Of a stretch of DNA of 64,000 nucleotides, positions 28,698 to 35,378 are shown in pieces. Position numbers and translations under genes: made by a program. The notes beneath the pieces were generated by a model. That model was not told where the DNA came from and did no database searches. It saw nothing but the letters and a program-made list of their open reading frames with translations. Position 1 is the stretch's first letter; each line of letters begins with the position of its first letter. The stretch comes from an uncultured Thermomicrobiales bacterium (GTDB taxonomy: Bacteria > Chloroflexota > Chloroflexia > Thermomicrobiales > UBA6265), in the NCBI GenBank assembly GCA_902806335.1, contig CADCWG010000014.1, positions 50,768 through 114,767 of the forward strand, read 5' to 3'.

Positions 28698-29681
28698 TCA
28701 GGGCACGGCCGCTCGGCCGCTGGCTCCCACCCCTGAGACGCGCGGCGAGCCGGGATGGGTTTCACAGACCGCGACGGTGGCGCGTGGGCCGAGGAGGTCA
28801 GCGACGCCATCGCCGATGGCCGCGGCCAGGGCGGCGTCGGCCACCGCGGTGTAGTGGCTCGGTCCGGCGCCGGACAACGCCGCCCAGGGCGCCCCGGCCC
28901 GTCGCAGGGCCGCCGGCACCGACGCCAGGTCCGGCCGCAGCGCGTAGAGCGGCCGCTCAAAGGCGTTCGCCAGGTCGTCGGGGTCGAGGCCGCCGCCGCC
29001 GTCCAGCCGGGCGGCGTGGGCGGCTACCCGGTCGCCCGACGAGCGGTCGGCGTCGACGAGCGCCGCGTAGAGCGCCGCGGTCTTGCGGGGGATCGGGTCG
29101 GTGAGCCGGGGGGTGACGACGACGAACCAGAGGCCGCGGAGCGGACGGAGCGGCGCGATGGCATCGCCACGGCCCGTGACCAGGGCCGTGCCGCCCCGGA
29201 GCAGGAACGGGACGTCGCTCCCCATCGCGGCGGCGAGTCCGGTCAGCGATCCTGCGGGGACGTCCAGACCCCAGAGCCGGACGCCGCCGAGCAGTGCGGC
29301 CGCGGCGTCGGCGCTCGCGCCGCCGAGACCGGCGGCCGCCGGGATGTTCTTCTCCAGGCGCAGCCGGGCCCCGTCTCGGATCCCGGCGTGGTCGCGCAGC
29401 GCGGCGAGCGCGCTGACCGCGAGGTTCTCGGCGCCCGCGGGGACGGCGTGGTGGTCCCCGTCCGATCGCGTCGTCCCGCTCTCGTCGACGACCAGGTCGA
29501 GCGGCGCCGCGCGGTCCGTTCCCGGCGGGGCGGGGATCGCCTCGAAGGTCAGGCGGTCGAGCAGCGACACCGCCTGCATCACGGTGACGAGGTCGTGGTA
29601 GCCGTCCGGACGCCGCCCGATGACCTCGAGCCCGAGGTTGATCTTCGCCGGGGCCAGCGCCTCGACGCGAACAGTCGTCAC
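28698..29681 (-). CDS. ispE: 4-diphosphocytidyl-2-C-methyl-D-erythritol kinase
   Basis: GHMP-family kinase of 327 aa that phosphorylates CDP-ME in the non-mevalonate (MEP) isoprenoid pathway. Seen: N-terminal APAKINLGLEVIGRRPDGYH, the ATP-binding glycine-rich motif PAAAGLGGASADAAAAL, and the C-terminal GHMP_C motif ALSGAGPSHYTAV. The start is GTG 29681, whose GTGA overlaps the stop of rsmA by 4 nt, so it is translationally coupled. rsmA-ispE is a widespread pair. The longer frame back to 29801 is rejected because it lies inside rsmA. Confidence 0.95.
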   Translation of the reverse strand: MTTVRVEALAPAKINLGLEVIGRRPDGYHDLVTVMQAVSLLDRLTFEAIPAPPGTDRAAPLDLVVDESGTTRSDGDHHAVPAGAENLAVSALAALRDHAGIRDGARLRLEKNIPAAAGLGGASADAAAALLGGVRLWGLDVPAGSLTGLAAAMGSDVPFLLRGGTALVTGRGDAIAPLRPLRGLWFVVVTPRLTDPIPRKTAALYAALVDADRSSGDRVAAHAARLDGGGGLDPDDLANAFERPLYALRPDLASVPAALRRAGAPWAALSGAGPSHYTAVADAALAAAIGDGVADLLGPRATVAVCETHPGSPRVSGVGASGRAAVP

Positions 29682-30688
29682 CGCCGGGACGCCTCGCCGT
29701 CGGCGACGACTTCCGCGCCGGCACCGGTCCGGCCCACGCGCTTGTCCGGCACGGGGGCCGCGAGACCCAGCTCCGCGGCGCGCCCCGTCATGGCCACCCA
29801 CTCCTCCACCGTGAGGGTCTGGGCGCGGCGCATCGGGTCGATCCCGGCGTCGGTGAGCCAGGCCGCGACGGCGTCCTTCGGGAGGTCGAGCTCGGCGGCC
29901 AGGGAGTTCGCGACCTGCTTCCGCTTCTGCCGGAACCCGGCGTTGACGACGCGGAAGAACCGCGCCCGCTCTCCCTCCGGGAGCGGGAGCGTGTCGTGGA
30001 CGTCGAGGATCACGACGGCCGACTGGACCGTCGGCGGCGGGATGAAGACCGTCGGGGCGACGTCGAACGCGATCCGCGGGGCGGCGTAGAACTGGGCGGC
30101 GACGCCGATGATCGTCATCGCCGGCGGCCGGGCGACCAGACGCTCGGCGACCTCCTTCTGCATCATCAGCGCGAGCCGGCGCGGCCGGAGGGGTGGCGGC
30201 AGCTCGAGGAACCGACGCAGCACGGCCGAGGCGACGGCGTAGGGGAGGTTGGCGGCGACCGTGTACGGCGTTCCGGGCGGCACCAGGGGATCGATCGTCA
30301 CGTCGAGCGCGTTCCCCTCGACGAGGCGGAGGTGCGGCCGGTCGGCGAATTGGGCGCGGAGGTGAGCCGCCAGGCGACGGTCCAGCTCGATCGCCACGAC
30401 GGACCCGGCCCGCAGCAGCAGCTCGTCGGTGAGGATGCCGAGTCCCGGACCCACCTCCACCACGAGGTCGTCGGGACCGATCTCCGCCTGACGGACCATC
30501 CGCTGGACGATGCCACGCTCATAGAGGAAGTTCTGGCCGAGCCCCTTGCTGGGCCGGACGCCGAGGCGCTCGAGCAGGGCGGACCACTCGCGGCGCGTGG
30601 CGGGCAGCGGGGCAGGTGCGGCCGCCGGGTCGACCACCGGGATGACCTCCGAGCTGACCGCCGGGGTGGAGTCGGGCGCGCCGCTCAT
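29678..30688 (-). CDS. rsmA: 16S rRNA (adenine1518-N6/adenine1519-N6)-dimethyltransferase
   Basis: KsgA/RsmA, 336 aa, which dimethylates two adjacent adenines in the 3' helix 45 of 16S rRNA during small-subunit assembly. Seen: KGLGQNFL, the SAM-binding VEVGPGLGILTDELL, the IELD acidic residue, the catalytic NLPY motif (AANLPYAVASAV), and a C-terminal helical domain with GFRQKRKQVANSL. The start is ATG 30688; its ATGA overlaps the dagK stop by 4 nt. The ~35-residue N-terminal and ~30-residue C-terminal tails are longer than usual and look disordered. Confidence 0.96.
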   Translation of the reverse strand: MSGAPDSTPAVSSEVIPVVDPAAAPAPLPATRREWSALLERLGVRPSKGLGQNFLYERGIVQRMVRQAEIGPDDLVVEVGPGLGILTDELLLRAGSVVAIELDRRLAAHLRAQFADRPHLRLVEGNALDVTIDPLVPPGTPYTVAANLPYAVASAVLRRFLELPPPLRPRRLALMMQKEVAERLVARPPAMTIIGVAAQFYAAPRIAFDVAPTVFIPPPTVQSAVVILDVHDTLPLPEGERARFFRVVNAGFRQKRKQVANSLAAELDLPKDAVAAWLTDAGIDPMRRAQTLTVEEWVAMTGRAAELGLAAPVPDKRVGRTGAGAEVVADGEASRR

Positions 30689-31617
30689 CGGGCCACCGTG
30701 AGCGCCGCGGGGTGGATGGCGAAGCGGACCGGCGCGGCACCCGCCACCTCGCCGTCCAGCTGCACCCTGACCGCGCCGGTGGACGCGTCGGTGGGTGAGA
30801 CCAGCACCGAGATCCCGTCGCTCTGCCAGAACTTGGGGTGTCCCACGTGCGTTCCCCGGTAGACCCGCGGCAGGTTGCGGAGCAGCTCGCCACGCGACGT
30901 GCCGCCGATCGCCACGACCCCGAACCGGCCGTCGCCGGGGTCGGCGGCGGGGACGATCCGCATGCCACCGCCGAAGTAGCGCCCGTTGGCCACCACCACC
31001 GTCCAGGCGTCCCCGGACCACGCCGGCGTCCCGTCGATGTCCACCCGCAGCCCGACGGGACGGGCTCGGCGAGCGGTCGCCACCACCGCGACCAGGTACG
31101 GGAGAAGGCTGCCAAGGAGCCGGGAGGTGTCCATCCGGGCCGCCACCTCGGCGTCGATGCCGACGCCCGCGGCGTTGACGAACCAGCGGCTGCTCCCGTC
31201 GGCCAGGGTCGCCTGTCCCGCGTCGATCCGCCGCGTCTCGGGCGCGAGACCGCGGGCGACCGAGGCGGCGACGTCGGTCGGTCCGCCGAGCGTGCGGACG
31301 AGGTCCGTGCCCCGCCCGACCGGCACGATGCCGAGGGGAGTGCCGGTCCCGGCGCGGAGGAGCCCGTTCGCGACCTCGTTGGTCGTGCCGTCGCCGCCGA
31401 CCGCGAGGATCGGCGTGCAGCCGTCGCGGGCGAACCGTTCGGCGACGGCGATCGCCTCGCCCGGCCCGCCGGTGACGTGGACCCGCGGCGTCCGGCCGAG
31501 TCGGTGCACCCCGGAGACGACGGCCCCGAGCGCCCGGGCACCGCGACCGCCGCCCGCCACGGGATTGATCACGACGCCGACGGGCATGGCCGGTCCGGTC
31601 CGGGTCGTGGCCGACAT
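30685..31617 (-). CDS. diacylglycerol/lipid kinase family protein (YegS/DagK type)
   Basis: A 310-aa lipid kinase. It has the N-terminal NPVAGGGRGARAL, the nucleotide-binding GGDGTTNEVANGLL, IVPVGRGTDLVR (a variant of the usual GTxNDFAR), FVNAAGVGIDAEVAA, and a C-terminal beta domain with GGGMRIVPAADPGDG. Members phosphorylate diacylglycerol, undecaprenol or related lipids. The start is ATG 31617, 6 nt after the selD stop; no clear SD, so translation is likely coupled to selD. It overlaps rsmA by 4 nt at its end. Confidence 0.92.
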   Translation of the reverse strand: MSATTRTGPAMPVGVVINPVAGGGRGARALGAVVSGVHRLGRTPRVHVTGGPGEAIAVAERFARDGCTPILAVGGDGTTNEVANGLLRAGTGTPLGIVPVGRGTDLVRTLGGPTDVAASVARGLAPETRRIDAGQATLADGSSRWFVNAAGVGIDAEVAARMDTSRLLGSLLPYLVAVVATARRARPVGLRVDIDGTPAWSGDAWTVVVANGRYFGGGMRIVPAADPGDGRFGVVAIGGTSRGELLRNLPRVYRGTHVGHPKFWQSDGISVLVSPTDASTGAVRVQLDGEVAGAAPVRFAIHPAALTVAR

Positions 31618-31623
31618 GCGTCG

Positions 31624-32694
31624 CTACGGGAGGACGCGGACGCCCGCGCCGGCCGAGACGACGCCGATCTCCCAGAGGGGCACCTCGGCCGCCGTGAAGG
31701 CGGCAATCAGGCGATCGGCGGCGTCGGCGGCGACCGCGAGCAGGAGGCCGCCGGAGGTCTGCGGGTCCCAGAGCAGCGACCCCAGCGCCGCCGCGACGGC
31801 CGGATCGACGGTGACCCCGGCGCCCGGGGCCTCCGACCCGGTGAAGTGGTCGCGATTCCGGCCGAGGCCGCCGGGAAGTAGGCCCGCCTCCGCGTAGCCC
31901 AGAGCGCCGTCCATCAGGGGCACCGACCCCGCCCGGATCTCGAGCGCGACGCCGCTCTTAGCGGCCATCTCGGCGCCGTGGCCGAGGAGGCCGAAGCCGG
32001 TGATGTCGGTCGCGGCGTGGACCGCGTCACCGAATCCGCGCGCGGTCTCGGACGCGGCGCGGTTGAGCGTCAGCATCCAGGCGATCGCGCTCCGCTCGTC
32101 GGCGGCGTCGGCGGCGCCGCGCTTGGTCGCCGTCGTGATCGCCCCGGTCCCGAGCGGCTTGGAGAGGAACAGTCGGTCCCCGGCCCTGGCGCCCGCCTTG
32201 GTCCAGACCTGGTCCGGGTGGACCGTCCCGGTCACCGAGAGGCCGTACTTGGGCTCGTCGTCGGTCACCGAGTGCCCGCCCGCGACCACCCCGCCGGCCT
32301 CGGCGACCTTGGCCGCGCCGCCGTCGAGGATCCGCGTCAGGATCTCGCCGGGCAGGTCGGCCGGGAAGGCCACGACGTTGAGCGCGAGCAGCACCTGGCC
32401 GCCCATCGCGTAGACGTCGCTCATGCTGTTCGCCGCCGCGATCCCCCCGTAGGTGAACGGGTCGTCGACGACGGGCGGAAAGAAGTCGAGCGTCTGGATG
32501 ATTGCCCGGTCGGCGGACAGCCGGAAGACGGCCGCGTCGTCGCTGGTCTGGAGACCGACGAGCAGATCGGGGTGACCGTATTGCGCGAGGGTCGAAGAGC
32601 GCAGCACCTGCGCCAGGGCCCCGGGGCCCATCTTCGACGCTCAGCCGGCGGCGCGCGCCAGCGTGGTCAGGCGGATCTCGTCTCGGGTCTGCAC
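31624..32694 (-). CDS. selD: selenide, water dikinase with in-frame UGA selenocysteine (Sec18)
   Basis: SelD makes selenophosphate from selenide and ATP for selenocysteine and selenouridine synthesis. From ATG 32631 the protein would be 335 aa and lack the active-site loop. Reading upstream through TGA (32643-32641) gives IRLTTLARAAG-U-ASKMGP, which lines up with E. coli SelD IRLTQYSHGAG-C-GCKISP: U falls on catalytic Cys17 and Lys20 is kept. The start is taken as GTG 32694 (356 aa, Sec at 18); GTG 32709 is an alternative. Downstream lie SDDAAVF, AMGGQVLLALN, AGGHSVTDDEPKYGL, DITGFGLLGH and DPQTSGGLL, all typical. A SECIS-like fold begins 5 nt after the UGA. It heads the selD-dagK-rsmA-ispE cluster from its own promoter. 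Confidence 0.93.
32591..32643 (-). promoter_or_regulatory. bacterial SECIS-like element of selD (UGA plus downstream fold)
   Basis: In the mRNA the UGA is followed by GC, then GUCGAAGA, which pairs perfectly over 8 bp with UCUUCGAC (plus-strand 32591-32598). Inside lie a GGGCCCCGGGGCCC palindrome and the apical hairpin GCGCAG-GUG-CUGCGC (32613-32599), directly stacked on the outer stem. The loop starts with G, about 33 nt after the UGA, within the range known for bacterial SECIS, and GCAGGU resembles the E. coli fdhF apical element. Confidence 0.8.
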
Positions 32695-32777
32695 CGGTTC
32701 TCGTCCCACTCGTTCGTCGCGGGGTCTCGCCGACCGTCGGAGACCGTCGGTCCCGGGAGCGGCCCCCCTCGCCGACG

Positions 32778-32807
32778 ATCATAGGTCGCGCCTCGGTAGA
32801 CTGTCCA
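32778..32807 (-). promoter_or_regulatory. promoter of the selD-dagK-rsmA-ispE cluster
   Basis: Minus strand TGGACA (32807-32802), 18-bp spacer, TATGAT (32783-32778). Transcription would start near 32771, about 77 nt before GTG 32694, which supports a start upstream of the in-frame UGA. Confidence 0.65.
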
Positions 32808-32853
32808 CGCGACGCGGCGCGCGGCGCCGGCTCGTTCACCCCGAGGAGTCGGC

Positions 32854-33452
32854 CGTGGACGTCATCGTCTCGTCTCGGCAGCCGATCGAGGTGACGCGCG
32901 GCACCGTCCGGATTCCCGCGGCGGGCGCGGGCTGCGATCCTGCACGAGCGTCTCGTCCACCTCCACCGATCGGAGTTCGACGACGTCTGGTCGCTCCCCG
33001 GCGGGCGGGTCGAGGTCGAGGAGGACAGCGACGCGACGATCCGGCGTGAGCTCGGGGAGGAACCGGGCACATCGGTCGGGGTCGGCCGGCTCCCGGTCGT
33101 GCCCGAGTGCCGCGACAGCGACGAAAGCGTCCGGGCGCACGGGTTGGGGTCTCTCTGGGAGGCGACGCTGCCTCCAGAGAGCCGTCTCCTCGCGGGCCGC
33201 TCGGGGCCGCACCTCGGGCGGGGAGTGGACGATCGCTGGCTCGAGGTCCGGCGGTTCCCGATCACCGGTCTGGGCCGAGTCCGGCTCTACCCGCGCTTCC
33301 CACGCGAGGCGCGCGTGCGCCTAGCAGCGACGGGTCGCCGCATCACCGTCCGCGAGTCCGACCCATCGCCCCGCGTCGGCGCGCGGCCGGAACCGGGGAT
33401 CGACCTGCCAGTGACCTACCCCAGTGTCCCGGGAGGAGACGAACGTGACTGA
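32854..33452 (+). pseudogene. Nudix hydrolase gene with a frameshift near the N-terminus
   Basis: The frame from about 32934 to 33452 encodes a Nudix protein: AILHERLVHLHRSEFDDVW, SLPGG, and a perfect Nudix box with G, then E six residues on, ending RELGEEPG, followed by LEVRRFPITGLGRVRLYPRF and ITVRESDP as in Nudix relatives. In that frame a TGA at 32892-32894 and the absence of ATG/GTG/TTG leave no start. The expected first strand (VTRGTVRIP) is encoded one frame over from GTG 32854. A single indel near 32915-32933 would rejoin them. Either a recent pseudogene or a sequencing error; all Nudix residues are intact. The stop overlaps the next gene by 8 nt. Confidence 0.65.
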
Positions 33453-34284
33453 CGCGACGCTCGACGCCGACGGCGTGATGGCGATAGCACTCGCCATGGC
33501 CGGGATGGACGCGATCCCCGGTGACAGCGCCGTCTACGTGCCCGGTGGACCGCTGCGCCGGGTGATGATGGGCGTCGACGTCGGCGCGGCGGAGTTGCTG
33601 CTCGCCAGGCAGATGGGGATGGACGGCGTCATCGCGCACCACCCGGCCGGCGGGGACGCTCAGCTCAACTACCCCCGGGTGCTGCAGCGCGGCGTCGAGC
33701 TGATGGTCGAGGCCGGGGTGCCGCTGGACGCGGCCCGCGCGACGATCCAGCCCAAGGTCGCCGCGGCGATGCTGCGGGCGCAGGCGGCGAACTTCGACCA
33801 TGCCCCCTCGGTGGCGCGGCTGCTCGGGATGCCGTTCCTCAATGTTCACCTCCCCCTCGACGAGGTCGGCCGGCGGGTCATGGTCGACGCGATCGCCGCC
33901 CACGCGGCGGGTCTGGGCCGGGAGGCGCTGGTCAGCGACGTGGTGGACGCCCTCCGCCGGATCCCCGAGATCGGCGGCGCGGCGACCCGGGTGATGGTGC
34001 CGGTCGGACGCCTGGACGCCCCCGCCGGGCGGGTGGCCGTCTACCACGGCGCGGGGACCAACGGCGGCTTCGCGGTGGCCCGGACGCTGTTCGCGGCGGG
34101 TGTCGGGACGGTCGTCTACATCCACCTCGCCGCTGAGGAGGCCGAACGGATCAGGACGCTCGGACTGCCCGACGTGAACGTGGTCGTCTCCGGGCACATC
34201 GCCTCCGACCTGATCGGGATCAACCCCTTCGTCGCCGCCCTGCGGGGCCGAGGCGTCGAGGTGGTCCGCATGAGCGGACTCTGA
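33445..34284 (+). CDS. Nif3-like dinuclear metal protein (DUF34)
   Basis: A 279-aa NIF3/YbgI family protein. Typical parts: GVDVGAAELLLARQ, VIAHHPAGG with the paired His metal ligands, LNVHLPLDEVG, a GTNGG loop, and a C-terminal VVVSGHIASDLIGINPF. The family binds two metal ions in a hexameric toroid; its reaction is debated, and links to GTP cyclohydrolase-like chemistry and metal handling have been proposed. The start is GTG 33445 with GGGAGGAG 6 nt upstream; starting at 33424 would put the SD inside the gene. It overlaps the end of the Nudix frame, which suggests they once formed a coupled pair. Confidence 0.8.
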   Translation: MTDATLDADGVMAIALAMAGMDAIPGDSAVYVPGGPLRRVMMGVDVGAAELLLARQMGMDGVIAHHPAGGDAQLNYPRVLQRGVELMVEAGVPLDAARATIQPKVAAAMLRAQAANFDHAPSVARLLGMPFLNVHLPLDEVGRRVMVDAIAAHAAGLGREALVSDVVDALRRIPEIGGAATRVMVPVGRLDAPAGRVAVYHGAGTNGGFAVARTLFAAGVGTVVYIHLAAEEAERIRTLGLPDVNVVVSGHIASDLIGINPFVAALRGRGVEVVRMSGL

Positions 34285-34459
34285 CATCGCTCCCCGGCGT
34301 CAGGCTCGGGTGGCCTCCGCATGGTCTGGCACGCGCTCTGCACCAGCGGCGGGGTGCCGGCGGATGACCGCCGAACGCGCCGGGACAGCCTCTCGGCCGG
34401 GTCGTGGCGGACCCGGGACCGACGAGTGGGGGCGCCTGGCCACCTTTGAGGAGGAACCG

Positions 34460-34789
34460 ATGGCCGACGACGAGCGCCGCACGAACCTGCCGAGCCCGCA
34501 GGCCCCCGCCGAGGCGGATCTGGCCGGCGTCGCTGACCCGACGGACGTGAACCCCGCGATGGTCGCTGGCGGCCTCGGTGGGGCGACGGACGGTACCCAG
34601 GTCGTCCACCACGTCCCCGGCGCCGTGCCGGGCAAGCCCCAGGCGGCGATCCCCGGCGCCGGCGGTAGCCTCTCGGGCGGCGGGGTCGACCCGTTCGAGG
34701 CCCAGGGCATGGACCGCGGCTCGGGAGCCGGACCCGACCCCTTCGCCCCGAAGGAGGCCGGCGAGGACCCCGCGCCGGGAGACCATTGA
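34460..34789 (+). CDS. 109-aa Gly/Pro/Asp-rich hypothetical protein
   Basis: A small acidic, low-complexity protein (MADDERRTNLPSP at the start, GGSLSGGGVDPFEAQG in the middle, EDPAPGDH at the end), likely disordered, with no helix or membrane segment. Support for a real gene: GAGGAGG (34448-34454) 5 nt before ATG 34460, and a TTGA 4-nt overlap of its stop with the next gene's start. The 175-bp gap after the Nif3-like gene holds no clear promoter. No family is recognised. Confidence 0.65.
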   Translation: MADDERRTNLPSPQAPAEADLAGVADPTDVNPAMVAGGLGGATDGTQVVHHVPGAVPGKPQAAIPGAGGSLSGGGVDPFEAQGMDRGSGAGPDPFAPKEAGEDPAPGDH

Positions 34790-35169
34790 GCCTGGGAGGT
34801 GGGGGCGCCGAGCCGGCGCGTCCCGAGCCCGGGGTGGACGGGCCGACCCTGCACCTGACCCCGGACGAGGTCTGGCATCGCCAGGAGGACGGCGCGGAGT
34901 ACGTCCCCGAAGCGTTCGACGCCGACGGCTTCATCCACTGTACCCTCGGCGAGCAGAACCTGCTGGTCGTCGCCAACGCGTTCTACCGGGGCGATCCGCG
35001 GCCGCACCTCGTGCTGACCCTCGACCCCGCCGGCGTCGGGCCGGAGATCCGGTTCGAGGACGAGGGCCGGATCTACCCCCACATCTACGGTCCGCTGAAT
35101 ACGGACGCCGTTGTCGCCGTGCGGCGGGTGCGGCGTGCCGATGACGGGTCGTTCGTCGCGGTCGAGTAG
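34786..35169 (+). CDS. DUF952 family protein
   Basis: A 127-aa protein with the DUF952 pattern: LHLTPDEVWHRQ, DADGFIHCTLGEQNLLVVAN, FYRG, LVLTLDPAGVGPEIRFED, and YPHIYGPLNTDAVVAV. The family has a fold related to ADP-ribosyl transferase-like toxins, with a conserved HC...Y...PHIYG pocket, but no proven activity. The start is TTG 34786, which overlaps the previous stop as TTGA; GTG 34834 is a shorter alternative that keeps the whole domain. Confidence 0.85.
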   Translation: MSLGGGGAEPARPEPGVDGPTLHLTPDEVWHRQEDGAEYVPEAFDADGFIHCTLGEQNLLVVANAFYRGDPRPHLVLTLDPAGVGPEIRFEDEGRIYPHIYGPLNTDAVVAVRRVRRADDGSFVAVE

Positions 35170-35378
35170 GGCATCGCGACGGTCGACACCCACGAGTGGT
35201 CGGTCCCCGCATCGTCCGGCGACCGCCGGGCTCCGAGAGTGCGTGGTCGCTGAGGTCCGAGCGGTAGCGGCCGTCTTGGCCGCGCCTGGGCCGCGCATCC
35301 CGGGGAGGCTACGCTCATGGTGGCGCGGCCCCGACCGCGATCCTCACCCCTCGACGACGTCGCCGACCCGGAGGCCCC

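Noticed and set aside
31624..32631. selD starting at ATG 32631
   Set aside because: It removes the active-site loop, the ATG lies inside the SECIS-like fold, and conserved sequence continues upstream of the TGA.
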